Assembly (NCBI RefSeq): GCF_023721935.1
Contig: NC_064810.1
Location: forward strand, 66,465,983 to 66,529,982
Length of the DNA: 64,000 bases
DNA from: Panthera uncia
Taxonomy: Eukaryota > Chordata > Mammalia > Carnivora > Felidae
Reading direction: 5' to 3'
Below are positions 47,356-58,078 of this stretch, piece after piece; the first letter of the stretch is position 1, and the number at the start of each line of letters is the position of its first letter. The notes under the pieces were generated by a model. The model saw nothing but the letters and a program-made list of their open reading frames with translations, was not told the origin of the DNA and did not search any database. The translations under genes were made by a program, and so were the position numbers.

Positions 47356-47774
47356 TAGGATAATCATGCTAAAGTAGAAACTTTTCCTTAAATCTAGTAG
47401 TCGAGTCTTACAACATAATCTGAGCTTTGATTTATCTGCGTCCTTTTACAAGAACTATTCCTCAAATGTTTGTGGAGTGTCCTATTACAAACTGAAACCA
47501 GATATCTGTGATAAACAGGTACAAAAAAGGGAAGCCACCATAAGAAAGAAAGCATAAAGAATAAATGGCCTTTTCTGACATTTTTGTTTGATTTAAAGCC
47601 AGATTTAAACTTGAGTATGACTCATTCTATATTTTCTATAAGAACATAGGTGATGAATAAAATATTATTTATATTATACTAATGCAAGAAACTGCTTCTC
47701 CTAGGAAAATTCTATGCATTATTCACGCAGAAGAATGAATGGATTAAAATCCAGCAATAACATCAGTGGGGTCC

Positions 47775-47875
47775 CTAGCTTATCAATGACCTCTTTAAAA
47801 TGTGGCCTCACAATTGAACATAGTCCTTCTCCAATATGGGCAACTGACGTTTTCTGTATCTTACATGAAGTACTA
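47775..47875. repeat. L3/CR1-type relic
   Basis: 'cttatcaatgacctctttaaaatgtggcctcacaattgaacatagtccttctcc' resembles the L3/CR1 3' region. Just upstream of exon 2. Confidence 0.45.
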
Positions 47876-48048
47876 AAAAAACATAGTCTAAGACTCTTAA
47901 GTCATGCTGTCCCCTCCTGCTACCCCTCAACCTCTCTAAATGGAAATTCTAAGCTACCTCAGTTATAGTCATCATAACAAGATGGGATTTAGGCTTAGCT
48001 GAATTCATTTTGTCTCTCTTTTCTTTTAGAAAGCATCACAGTCTTCAC

Positions 48049-48162
48049 ATGATGTGGCTTCTAAAGACTCAAGGACCACCCACCTTACCAGTCTGCAATG
48101 GCAAAGGCAGAAATGGATATTCAAACACCACAGCTTCCATTCTGTTATTAATCACTCTGTAG
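48049..48162 (+). CDS. Upstream ORF 1 in CASR exon 2 (37 codons)
   Basis: Starts with two adjacent ATGs (48049 and 48052) and ends at TAG 48160-48162, 106 nt before the CASR start. The product begins MMWLLKTQGPP and ends ILLLITL. The human leader as I recall it has an ORF at the same place with the same start pair, same length and same stop, despite several substitutions. The first ATG has a weak context (C at -3); the second has A at -3. It may restrain CASR translation; that it makes a stable peptide is not claimed. Confidence 0.55.
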   Translation: MMWLLKTQGPPTLPVCNGKGRNGYSNTTASILLLITL

Positions 48163-48164
48163 AC

Positions 48165-48188
48165 ATGTGCCACCACTACAGGGAGTGA
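48165..48188 (+). CDS. Upstream ORF 2 in CASR exon 2 (7 codons)
   Basis: ATG TGC CAC CAC TAC AGG GAG TGA, peptide MCHHYRE, starting two bases after the stop of upstream ORF 1, with G at -3. The remembered human leader has a 7-codon ORF of similar sequence here. Its stop lies 80 nt before the CASR start, leaving little room for reinitiation. Confidence 0.5.
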   Translation: MCHHYRE

Positions 48189-48268
48189 ACTGCACCAAGG
48201 GGGAAAAGTTCCAGGGGCCCCCGAACCACCAGCACTCTTGTTTCTCCCCCTGGAGAGAAAGCAGAACT

Positions 48269-48453
48269 ATGGCATTTTATAGCTGTTGTTTGATCCTCTT
48301 GGCAATTACCTGGTGCACTTCTGCCTATGGGCCTGACCAACGAGCTCAGAAGAAAGGGGACATTATCCTCGGGGGGCTCTTTCCTATTCATTTTGGAGTA
48401 GCAGCCAAAGATCAAGATCTAAAGTCAAGGCCAGAGTCTGTGGAATGTATCAG
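48269..48453 (+). CDS. CASR: CASR coding exon 2: signal peptide and N-terminus (residues 1-62, partial codon)
   Basis: The ATG at 48269 has a good context (A at -3, G at +4) and is the only plausible start. Residues 1-19 (MAFYSCCLILLAITWCTSA) form a hydrophobic signal peptide; the mature chain starts at Tyr20. Next comes the first strand of the Venus-flytrap lobe 1 (GDIILGGLFPIHFG, residues 30-43), which resembles human CASR almost throughout, while the signal peptide is more divergent (Leu8, Ile9, Ile13, Cys16 against the human residues I remember). Cys60, which in the family pairs with Cys101, is present. The exon ends after two bases of the Arg62 codon (phase 2), followed by donor GTAAGG at 48454. 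Confidence 0.97.
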
Positions 48454-49184
48454 GTAAGGAAAGGAGCCAAGTCAGAGAGTCTCTTCTCTTCTGGTGGTTG
48501 GAGAAAAGCTGTATCAAACCCAAAATAATTTTTTTTCAAACTTGGTTTTATTTTTTTCAAAAATGGTGAGTGGTAGTCATGCTGAAATTATTCCATGACC
48601 CTCTTTAAAAGAAAGTTTTCAAAAAGTAAAATTTCAAATATACTGAATAGAAAAATCCATGGCCTGTTGGGAGTATGTGCCAGTCACTTGGTAACTGAGT
48701 TGTCATTGTTCATATCTGGCAGCAGTGTTGCTTAATGGAAGACTAAGTACCTAGAAGGCAATTTATTATAGGTCTTGCAAACCTGAGTAGTAACATCTCC
48801 CATTTACCTTAAGTGCCCCAAAGGTCAATAATACCTGAGTGTTAGCTGCCTTATTCTCATTTTTTTTTTTTAAAGGATTTTAAAGTTGAAAGAAACGTCA
48901 GTGGCTGGCATGACCCAGGCATCTACAAAATGCAGTCTATAGTATTTTGGAAGCCCTTCGTATAGAAGGCTGAAATCCTCTTGTTTAACACAGAATATAC
49001 CTAACACTGATGGGAGAAACCACAGAATCCATCTAAATCTCTCACTGAACTCTTTCTTCAGCCATGTGAAGACAGCTAACTTATCCCATTGAATCACTTC
49101 TTTTCCAGGCCTGAATCTGTTTTCTGAACAATTACTTCATGACTTGATTTCCCTCCATTTGAGGCTCCCTAATTTATCATGACT

Positions 49185-49330
49185 CTAGCAGAATATGGCA
49201 CCTAGAATTAGGCAGTTCCTTCAAACAAAATCTGACTTCCACAGAGTAGAATGGACTGTATATCACCTCCCTTCACAAGGATATCAGAGACCGTGACTGC
49301 ACCCCAAGTCTTTACCCAACTTCTAAGAGA
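49185..49330. repeat. L3/CR1-type relic
   Basis: 'gcagaatatggcacctagaattaggc...aatctgacttccacagagtagaatggactgtatatcacctcccttc' follows the L3/CR1 consensus order. Confidence 0.6.
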
Positions 49331-49898
49331 AAATAACACTTTCTCTCTAAGACTTGCAATGTTCAGAAGGGATCCAGCACTCTTCCATGGTCTCCCTGAT
49401 TGCTGGAAAATGAACATGAAAACTAGAATTGCTCCAACAAAACTGGATTTCTGTTCATGTTCTAATGAGAGCTTTAAAATTAGATAGCATTTTCACATTT
49501 TTCTCATAAATACAGAAAAACTAAGTACAGAATTTCAACTATGCTGATCATATTCTCCATATAACCCATTTGGACAAATATCTTCTTTGTTGTACCCTGC
49601 TGACCAGAGTTGTGCATGTGCCATGTATATACCTAGGGTTAAGCAAAAAGCCCTGGAATACTATATTTTTTTAATTATATTAAAGAAAGATAGTAAAATC
49701 AGTTTAGCAGTATAAATGTTTTATGTAAAGAAAAATTCTATAATCTCTCTTAACTTAAAACTTAACTTTTAACTTAAGGTTTAAAACAAATAACTAAACA
49801 ACAACAAAAAAATGATGGAAACATAAAGAAAATGACTAAGAGAAAAGGTCACATTAAAAGTTAGGAAACTGGGTGGAGGGGAATAAATTAGGAATCTT

Positions 49899-50102
49899 GG
49901 GGCACCTGGGTGGGCTCAGTTGGTTAAGTGTCTGACTTCGGCTCAGGTCCTGATCTCACAGTCATGAATTCGAGCCCCACATTGGGCTCTCTGCTGTCAG
50001 TGCAGAGCCCACTTCAGATCCTCTGTCTCCCTCTCTCTCTGCGTTTCTCTGCCCCTCTTTGCATGCATTCTCTCTCTCAAAAATAAATACATAAAAATAA
50101 AA
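49899..50102 (+). mobile_element. SINE (SINEC type) in CASR intron 2
   Basis: Head 'ggggcacctgggtgggctcagttggttaagtgtc', tail 'tctctcaaaaataaatacataaaaataaaag'. No convincing flanking duplication. Confidence 0.93.
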
Positions 50103-50483
50103 GTTTGGAACCTAAACAACACAGTGGAGTACAGCAAATATTTCTTACCTCCTGCCATTGAGTTCAAGTAGTATAACCTACCATATAAAGAGAGAACCTG
50201 TGGAGTTGTTACATTTCCTCCTTTGGACGTTGATACACTGATTTAGCATACTTAACTAGCTAGCCCTCACTCTGAGCTAAATCTTGGGAGAGTGAAAACT
50301 ATGTAACTGACCCTACTTCTCTTTGTTTAATTTGCTCGATTTTTATTTAAAATAATGTTCTTTGAAAAGCAATGCATACTCATTTTTTAAAACAGAATAT
50401 ATAAATAAACCAAAAGCCCACAATTTTAAAAGCCATTGCTCCACCACCCAGAAATAATCACTATTTGTAAACAGCCTTCCTAC

Positions 50484-50510
50484 ATGTTTGTTTGTTTGTT
50501 TGTTTGTTTA
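50484..50510. repeat. (TTTG)n microsatellite
   Basis: Six or so 'tttg' units. Confidence 0.85.
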
Positions 50511-50744
50511 CAAAGATGAGCTCTATCATCTCCCTTTCCCCTTTGACCTCCAGTAATGTCATAATCTAAATTTGTGACTCTGCAAATCTGAGGTTAGTTT
50601 TAGGCTCCTACGTATTAAAATCCTAATCTTATTTATATTTTCTGTAGTCCTTTTTTAAAAATATCTGTATTATTTTTAATACTTTAGATCAGCAACTTCA
50701 AACCTTTTGCTGGATGAAGCAGATACAAATTATTCATTCTATTA

Positions 50745-50945
50745 CTAATAACAATCTTTGCTACCATTGCTTCCTCTGTGTAAGGCACCAGGCTGAGAAT
50801 TTTACATAATTATCTCATGTTCACAGCTATCATATGAGGTAGGCATTGTCCCCATTTTACAGAGAGTAAAATGAGTCTCAAAGAACACATCATGAAAACA
50901 AAGAATAACACAGCCATGATTCAAACCGAGCTTTGCCCAGTCCCT
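50745..50945 (-). repeat. MIR relic directly upstream of CASR exon 3
   Basis: 'tgtgtaaggcaccaggctgagaattttacataattatctcatg', 'attgtccccattttacagagagtaaaatgagtctcaaagaacacatc', 'atgattcaaaccgagctttgcccagtccc' is the reverse MIR. It ends about 60 bases before the exon. Confidence 0.72.
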
Positions 50946-51003
50946 ACTCTTAAGTGGTTGACCAGAAAGCCTCCCATTTTCTTCCATTTCTTCTTTCTTG
51001 CAG

Positions 51004-51310
51004 GTATAATTTCCGCGGGTTTCGCTGGTTACAAGCAATGATATTTGCCATCGAGGAAATAAACAGCAGCCCAGTCCTTCTTCCCAACATGACACTGGGA
51101 TACAGGATATTTGACACTTGCAACACTGTTTCTAAAGCCTTGGAGGCCACTCTGAGTTTTGTGGCACAAAATAAAATTGATTCTCTGAACCTCGACGAGT
51201 TCTGCAACTGCTCAGAGCATATCCCCTCTACTATCGCTGTGGTGGGAGCAACTGGTTCAGGCATCTCCACAGCGGTGGCAAACCTGCTGGGCCTCTTCTA
51301 CATTCCCCAG
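51004..51310 (+). CDS. CASR: CASR coding exon 3: Venus-flytrap lobe 1 (residues 62-164)
   Basis: 307 nt, which I recall as the human exon 3 size. It enters in phase 2 (completing Arg62) and ends exactly after Gln164. Visible features: Trp70 in the amino-acid-binding cleft, Cys101 (disulfide partner of Cys60), N-glycosylation sequons at Asn90 (NMT) and Asn130 (NCS), Cys129 and Cys131, which link the two protomers in the family, and the ligand-contact stretch GATGSG with Thr145 and Ser147. Skipping this exon would shift the frame because 307 is not a multiple of 3. Donor GTACAC follows at 51311. Confidence 0.98.
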
Positions 51311-51989
51311 GTACACATGACTTCTTATATGGGGCAATGCGGGCAGGGATCAGGACTCGAGTGACTTCCATGCCCAGTGTCCATACAGTTTGCTATTTTC
51401 CTATCTCTGGCTTTACACTGGCACCAAAAAAACCCCTTCTAATTAGTAGGGGCACTGTACCATGACCATTTGGGATTTCTGAGACCCCAATATCAACCAT
51501 GTCCACTAAACCTTCACAACTCTTCCAAAATTCTTTTAAACATACCTTGTGTAAAACTTTGCCTTTTTTGCCAGGTATTTATTTTCCATTCCATTCCTTT
51601 AGTAAATGACCATTCTTCTGCCTTTACTAAAAGGAATGAGGCCATATGATGTAAACTTACCTTTCAAACTCAAAATCTGTCCCTAATCCTATTCCTTTAA
51701 AATTCTGCCTCTCTAACTTCTGGCTTAAAGTTTAGCTCAGGGGGAAGCAGAGTATATTTTCTCACAGAACAAGAACTTAATCATTGTCTTGCACATTCCA
51801 GAATGGAAAATATTCTATTTCGTTCAACAATATTTATAGAGCACATATGAACAAATAGTGTCCACCCTGCAGGAACTCACCCTAGATGAGGAGAGGTCTG
51901 CATTTTCAAATGCTAACAATTCACTGAAACAAGTGCTTTAATAAACATTTGTTCAAAGTTGCATATTTTTCCCCTATGGAGCAAATCTT

Positions 51990-52120
51990 TTTTCATGTTA
52001 ATATTTATAGATCTATGACATCATTTTATAATACTGAAAAGTTGGAAACAACCTAAATGTCCGTGGATGAGAGAATCAGCTCAATTGTAATACATCCTTT
52101 ACATCAATTTTAAAATTATA
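51990..52120 (+). mobile_element. Old L1 3' region fragment
   Basis: 'ataatactgaaaagttggaaacaacctaaatgtccgtggatgagagaatcagctcaattgtaatacatcc' fits the L1M 3' UTR order. Confidence 0.6.
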
Positions 52121-52621
52121 GATCATGCTTTAAATTTATTTTTTTCAATGTCTAATATTTAAAATTTGTTAAGAGTACCTTTGATAAATTCACATTTATA
52201 TGTTGGGAGGTCCCCATTTCTTTGGTGATAGACATTATCCTTTTATATTCATGTGGCAACTGAAAAAGACTTGTCATCATTTCCCGAATCCTTACTTCAG
52301 GGAATTAAAGGTGTTTCCCATGGGGAAGCCCTGGCTTTATAACTTTTGCACAAAATGATCTAATAATGGTCGGTAAATGTGTTGGGTAAGATGCAAATAT
52401 GCATCTTATAAATTTTGCATATTGTACAGTATTTTTTTAATACACAGTGAAAGTAAGTTTTTGTGGCCAAGAGGCACAAGGTATAATTGTGGATAAGGTA
52501 AATAAAGAATATAAATGTAAAGGTTTTAATTCTTTATGGTTTGGATGAAAGACAAGGTTAAGCTAAATTTGAATTATTAAAGTGTCATGAAGACTATAAT
52601 TCTCAGTCAAAACAATGTAAG

Positions 52622-52812
52622 TATATCTACAGTAATGTTTCTCTTCCATGACTGCGTGTTAGAATCACATGGGGAGCCTTAAAAACCAATACCTGGGTTT
52701 CACACCATAGAGATCCTGGTTTAATTGATATGAGATGCAGCCTGGGCATCAGGAGTTTTGAAAGCTCCCAAGGTGATCCTAATGTGCACCAGAACTGGGA
52801 GCCACTGCTCTG
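52622..52812. mobile_element. MER20-type DNA transposon in CASR intron 3
   Basis: 'agaatcacatggggagccttaaaaaccaatacctgggtttcacaccatagagatcctggtttaattg' and 'gcctgggcatcaggagttttgaaagctcccaaggtgatcctaatgtgcaccagaactgggagccactg' follow the MER20 order with its inverted-repeat end. Confidence 0.8.
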
Positions 52813-54232
52813 CAGGGTAGGGGCAGAGGCCAAGGGTATTTCTTATGCTACTCATGCCACCAAGTGGATGGAACAAGCAGACCAGCTAGAAAAGTTCTGG
52901 ACAGAAGTTTTCTGACTCATTCATGAAATTCTCCCCTCTCACAATATAAGAAAGTTTTGTGTATTTTTAAGAGTTGTTTTTTTTTCTTTGTGGGGAGAAC
53001 TGGTAGTGAAGTAGTATTTACCCCCCTCATTCCTAGTTTCTTTTTAAAAACTAGACAAATATTATAAATGCATTCTTTAAGAGAAACATATTCATAGTAG
53101 ATATATTTGTAATTTTAATCCTTTTAAAACCCTTTTCAACCCATTTTTCAAAAAGAAGAAGTAAACATTAATGGATAAATTTACAAAATGCCTGAGTAGC
53201 TTTTTCATTTGCAAAAATCTGACAGAAGCCTGTTGTTTGGGTCTGCAAGTAGAGCTCTGTGAAAACAACAACATCTCAATAAATTACTTAATCTAACTAC
53301 CTACACCTCATGATCTCTCATAATAGAGCAAGAAGGGGCTTGCTGATAAGAGAAAAAACTGTCAATTTTATATTGTAACTTCCAAAATCAAAGCTCTTGT
53401 CAGAAAAATCATGCTCTTTAGCAAAGTTGGTCGTGGTCTTTCATACACCAATGTCTTTCATGTTTTTGATGTAGAAACCATTGGTAAGAAGAAATATATT
53501 GGAAAATTCATTTTAAAACACTAAACATAGAAAAGTAATTGTTTCAATGGGTGAGAAATATTAAAGACATTCCCCCCAATTTTTTAACTTAGTTTCCTTT
53601 AAAATCTCTCTAGAAAACTAGAGAAAAGAACTATTAGACTCTCCTTCGTTAACAAGAGGGAGACTAACTGGAGACTGAAGGAGAGAACCTAGACAGACTA
53701 GGAAAGAAGAACCCCTTGGGGCTCCTCTGAAGAGCCTTAGGTTTATCACCCACAGAGAATTGCATTCCTTCCAGAAGTGAGTCATGGACACAGTGTTCAT
53801 CATAGTAAAGGGGAAGCTAAATGTTTAGATCAGAACCTGGACATAACAGGAAGAAGATGTGTACATGGATATATGATAACCAATGAGACATCACAAAGGA
53901 AGTTAGGAGCAACTTTGCAACAGCGTGTAAAGACTCTCCTTGAAAGGGTAAGTAGATTCTACTATTGTTGGGTTGACTTTATGGCCAGACCCATTTCTGA
54001 AAGTGGCATTGTGAAGAATCACCCACTGGGAATTAGAATGCTCCCCCAAAGACTGACTGATGCTTGAGTGCTCACACTGGAGAGGAACATATTCTGGTTG
54101 TCTTCATCCTTTCATCCCATCTGCAATGAACAGCATGTTTGATAAATTAATGAATGCTCAAAAAGCCAACCCCACAGAGCCTTGAGGTTCATCTGGCATC
54201 TCATTCACTCATTCATCCTATGTTCTTTCCAG

Positions 54233-55117
54233 GTCAGCTATGCCTCCTCCAGCAGACTCCTCAGCAACAAAAATCAGTTCAAGTCCTTTCTCCGTACCAT
54301 CCCCAATGATGAACACCAGGCCACTGCCATGGCAGACATTATCGAGTATTTCCGCTGGAACTGGGTGGGCACAATTGCTGCTGATGATGACTACGGCCGG
54401 CCAGGGATTGAGAAGTTTCGAGAGGAAGCTGAGGAGAGGGACATCTGCATCGACTTCAGTGAACTCATCTCCCAGTATTCTGATGAAGAAGAGATCCAGC
54501 AAGTGGTGGAGGTGATCCAGAATTCCACAGCCAAAGTCATTGTTGTTTTCTCTAGTGGCCCAGACCTTGAACCCCTTATCAAGGAGATTGTCCGGCGTAA
54601 TATCACAGGGAGGATCTGGCTGGCCAGCGAGGCCTGGGCCAGCTCTTCCTTGATTGCCATGCCCGAGTACTTCCATGTGGTTGGAGGCACCATTGGATTC
54701 GCTCTGAAGGCTGGACAGATCCCAGGTTTCCGGGAATTCCTGCAGAAAGTCCATCCCAGAAAGTCTGTCCACAATGGTTTTGCCAAGGAGTTTTGGGAAG
54801 AAACCTTTAACTGCCACCTCCAAGAAGGTGCTAAAGGACCTTTAGCACTGGACACTTTCCTGAGAGGTCATGAAGAAGGTGGTGGCAGGATAAGTAATAG
54901 CTCCACTGCCTTGCGACCTCTCTGTACAGGGGACGAGAACATCAGCAGCGTGGAGACCCCTTACATGGATTATACACATTTACGGATATCCTACAATGTC
55001 TACTTAGCAGTCTATTCCATTGCTCATGCCCTGCAAGATATATATACATGCTTACCTGGAAGAGGGCTCTTCACCAATGGTTCCTGCGCAGATATCAAGA
55101 AGGTTGAGGCTTGGCAG
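54233..55117 (+). CDS. CASR: CASR coding exon 4: Venus-flytrap lobes 1/2 (residues 165-459)
   Basis: 885 nt, in frame at both ends (Val165 to Gln459), followed by donor GTACAT at 55118. The numbering matches human CASR: Ser170, Tyr218 and Glu297, known contacts for the amino-acid/calcium cleft, all fall at their expected positions. Cysteines 236, 358, 395, 437 and 449 and sequons at Asn261, 287, 386, 400 and 446 are present. The loop at about 364-391, disordered in receptor structures, is the most divergent part against the human protein I remember (Ala369-Leu370, Gly380-Gly382, Ile384, Leu391). There is no frameshift or internal stop. The reading frame closes in the intron within six codons of the donor. 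Confidence 0.98.
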
Positions 55118-55388
55118 GTACATACTTCACTTAGATAGCAGTTCACTGTGTAGCAGAATTGGACTGACCCAGGCAAGACAGATAAAGTGGTCACCTCAAA
55201 AAGACAGTATCTAAATGATGTTGCTATACATAGCTTTGGGTTCAAATTGCCTTTTCAAACATTCTAAGTAACTGACTTCTGCAAAATTGATAGTAATTTA
55301 ATTTGGTTATCTGTTTAAAGCCTTGGTTCAACTGTTCTTTAGTCCAGGGGTTCAGAATAACTAAAGTATGGCCCCTAAGAGCTTTTAA

Positions 55389-55606
55389 AAAAATTTTTTT
55401 AATGTTTATTTATTATTGAGAGACAGAGAGACACAGAGCGTGAGCAAGGGTGAGGTAGAGAGAGGGGGAGACACAGAATCTGAAGTAGGATCCAGGCTCT
55501 GAGATGTCAGCACAGATCCCAACGCAGGGCTCAAACCCACAAACTGTGAGATCATGACCTGAGCCGAAGTCGGTTGCCTAACCAACTGAGCCACCCAGGT
55601 GCCCCA
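55389..55606 (-). mobile_element. SINE (SINEC type) with exact 18-bp target-site duplication
   Basis: Reverse element ending 'gagccacccaggtgcccc'. 'gcccctaagagcttttaa' is repeated exactly at 55371-55388 and 55607-55624. Confidence 0.96.
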
Positions 55607-55865
55607 GCCCCTAAGAGCTTTTAAATATCCTGGAACAGATTTAATACTATGTATTAAATGGAGTACATGGAGTATTTTTACAATTATGGTAAATTACAGA
55701 TCTTGTCCTCTTATAACAAGTATTAGTTTAGTACCTATTAAATTCCATATGCTAGTGTTATCGCATTTAGCCACTACTTTTACCAAAGTATTATTCACAA
55801 TATAATGTGATAGACCACCCAACAGGCCAACTAAGCTTAGGACACAAGCAAATCAAGGGCACAGG

Positions 55866-55892
55866 AAAAAAAAAAAAAAAAAAAAAAAAAAA
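55866..55892. repeat. Poly(A) tract
   Basis: Twenty-seven uninterrupted A residues without an obvious SINE body upstream. Confidence 0.9.
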
Positions 55893-56249
55893 GACACCTC
55901 TCCTTACAAAGATTTGATATTGGATATTTTAAAAATAAACACTGAAGTAGTTATCATAGAAAATAACTGGAACTTAGGTGGAATTCCTACACTCATTTTA
56001 GACTTTAGTCTTGTTTTGTATTTTTGAATTGAATTGCACATAGAAGAGACATCATAATTTTTCTCATTTCATAAAATTTCTGAAGATAAAAGTCTGGTCT
56101 GACTTAAATCCTACATAGTTGTTCGTGTCTTGTGTAGTTACCTTGATTTTTCAATCAAACCTTGTTTTATACTGCTTTTATTTTTTCCTCAGTTCCAGAC
56201 TGACCTATCAGAGAGTGCATGATTATAGGGGGAGGGGAGAGGAGACATT

Positions 56250-56480
56250 CCTGAACATGAGCTGAATGACCCAGTCTCCAGCTTGAGCTCCAGCTCACCC
56301 ATAAATTAGCTGCATCATCCCTGGCAAGCCACTGTTCTAAGTCAGTCTCTTCATCTGTAAAATGGCCTCAATATCTAGCCCACTTTCTGCCCAAGGTTCT
56401 TTTAAAGATGAGATGTGATGACATATGTGAAAGCAATTTATAAACTTTCAAGTTCTAAACAGATGATGATTATTATAGTA
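56250..56480 (+). repeat. MIR relic
   Basis: 'agctgcatcatccctggcaagccactgttctaagtcagtctcttcatctgtaaaatggcctc', then 'agatgagatgtgatgacatatgtgaaagc'. Confidence 0.7.
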
Positions 56481-57853
56481 GCATTTCAATATGCTTCTAA
56501 TTAGGCAACCAGGTTAAAAATGATAACTACAACAGCTGTGTATGTAGAACCCTACCACCACAGACCCTTGGGAAAAGGTATAAAGAAACAAAGAATATAC
56601 AACCTATGTCAGTCATTTTAGAGACTATCATAGGGTAAGGAGCGGTGTCGAGGCTGGCAGAATGAGCCAGGACCTGCAAGTGCTTCTCAGCCCTTCTCTT
56701 GTGGGGAAAACCACACTCAGACATCATTGTTGGCTAAAGTTTCTCATCTCTATGAGGTACTTAAAGTCTCCTTCCTTGCACTGCATCACCTGTTTCCTGA
56801 ACCCTGGCAAAGAAGCACTCTAATGACAGTCAAAGACCAAAAAAGACTTCAAGAGCCATTATGATAAAGAGTGGAGTTTTAAGATGGAGGAACAAAGGGA
56901 CAATCTTTTAGCAAATACTGTTGTCTTTCCTCCCTTCCCTTCCATGTCTCCTAAAAGGAAGACTCCAGCTCTTGAAAAGCCGACAGGACCAGGGTGGGGT
57001 TGAAGGGAAAAGAGGCTTCCAGTGGGTAATTTGACATTTCTGTTCTTCAATGACTCCTTTCCAAACAAGGAAGTAAGATCTAGATTGTCAAGACCAAAGC
57101 TTGGGCATATATGAAAAAAGCTGTAAGAATGAGGCTACAGTCAAGAGTGGGACTTTTAGTTCCATACTGTAGAAAACCCAAACCAAACTGGCTTAAACAG
57201 AAGAAACTCATATTATTAGTAGCCCATAATACTGAAAATTTCAGAAGTATTCCAGATACAAGTAGATGCTTTCATCTCCATCTCTGTTCCTTATTCCTCA
57301 GGGTTAGCAGTTTTCAACCTCTATAATAGCTTCAGGCTCATAAAATCTTTACTACTCGGCTCTTATTTCCCAAGATCTCCTGTATAAGTCCCAGAAACCA
57401 CACTGATCGACCTGTCTAAGATCACATATCTATCACTGAAGCTAGGAGTGGAGTCCTTTCAAATTACATAGGGAGAGTTAGAGGGGGAGTGGACCCCCAA
57501 AGGGAAATCAGGGTGTTACCAAAGGAGGAAAAAAGAGAAGCAAAGCAGACAAAATTTAAAAAAATATCCACCACACAGACACCTCAGTTGACCCTACTTA
57601 CAAGTTAAGATGTGCCCTCCTGGCTCATACACAGTCTGGCACAATTCATTCAGGAGAGGAGACAGAAAAATAGAGTCACAGCTCTAGGGAGGAATAACAT
57701 GTGGCCATTGGCCAAAATGTCCTGTGTGCTTTCTGTAAAAGCTTCCTTTAAGCCTCAGGAACCCAGGCAGTTGGGTGGGAATTCTAGAATTTAAGATGTT
57801 GGCCATGTCTTTTGTATCAGGAGATAGACCAGCAATTATTCACTCTCATTATT

Positions 57854-58078
57854 TTAAAAAATTTTTTTAATGTTTATTCACTTTTTGAGGGAGCGAGAGA
57901 GAGGGAGGGGCAGAGAGAGACAGAGACAGAGAGAGAGAGGGAGACCCAGAATCCGAAGCAGGCTCCAGGCTCCGAGCTGTCAGCATGGAGCCTGACACAG
58001 GGCTCAAACCCACAAACCGTGAGATCATGACCTGAGCTGAAGTCGGACACTTAACAGACTGAGCCACCCAGGCACCCC
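57854..58078 (-). mobile_element. SINE (SINEC type) with exact 17-bp target-site duplication
   Basis: Reverse element ending 'gagccacccaggcacccc'. 'tattcactctcattatt' is repeated exactly at 57837-57853 and 58079-58095. Confidence 0.97.

Larger units (their letters stand above)
82..48029 (+). other. CASR: CASR intron 1 (47.9 kb from exon 1A, 47.2 kb from exon 1B)
   Basis: GT donors at 82 and 790; acceptor TTTTCTTTTAG ending at 48029. It contains most repeats listed separately, the RPL37 pseudogene and an internal CpG-rich block. In these stretches I see neither a gene nor a repeat I can name confidently: 1900-2990, 4230-5030, 5970-6740, 7030-8060, 8680-9280, 11200-12580, 13490-14570, 15380-15920, 18130-18400, 19510-20360, 21420-23260, 23530-24600, 26560-27470, 27690-28120, 28370-28950, 29160-29760, 30140-30930, 32410-33820, 34470-35300, 35890-36950, 42200-43740, 43910-44450, 44840-45680, 45760-46680 and 47360-47770. 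They are AT-rich to balanced intronic DNA, probably including decayed repeats. Confidence 0.85.
48030..48268 (+). other. CASR: CASR exon 2, 5' UTR part
   Basis: Shared leader spliced to exon 1A or 1B. It begins 'aaagcatcacag', very like the human exon 2 start, and runs 239 nt to the start codon; the human shared leader is about the same length. It contains a 37-codon upstream ORF (48049-48162) and a 7-codon one (48165-48188). The last in-frame stop before the CASR ATG is TAA at 48149-48151, so no in-frame ATG extension exists. Confidence 0.9.
48454..51003 (+). other. CASR: CASR intron 2 (2550 nt)
   Basis: GTAAGG donor; acceptor TTCTTTCTTGCAG ending at 51003. It contains an L3/CR1-type relic near 49190-49330, one SINE (49899-50102), a TTTG repeat (50484-50510) and a MIR-like relic directly before exon 3 (about 50745-50945). 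Nothing resembling an extra exon is visible. Confidence 0.93.
51311..54232 (+). other. CASR: CASR intron 3 (2922 nt)
   Basis: Donor GTACAC; acceptor TGTTCTTTCCAG ending at 54232. It holds an L1-type relic (about 51990-52120) and a MER20-type element (52622-52812). I see no named feature in 51320-51980, 52130-52620 or 52820-54230; the open frame at 53777-54067 shows no family resemblance. Confidence 0.92.

Noticed and set aside
48167..48268. Possible N-terminal extension of CASR from an in-frame GTG
   Set aside because: No in-frame ATG exists upstream before the TAA at 48149; the ATG at 48269 has a strong context and is followed by the known signal peptide.
53777..54067. 96-residue open frame in CASR intron 3
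   Set aside because: No recognisable family, no splice-site support, and the length is within chance for this composition.
54218..54823. 201-residue open frame on the minus strand
   Set aside because: It is antisense to CASR exon 4, whose + strand frame is clearly the real one; no family resemblance.
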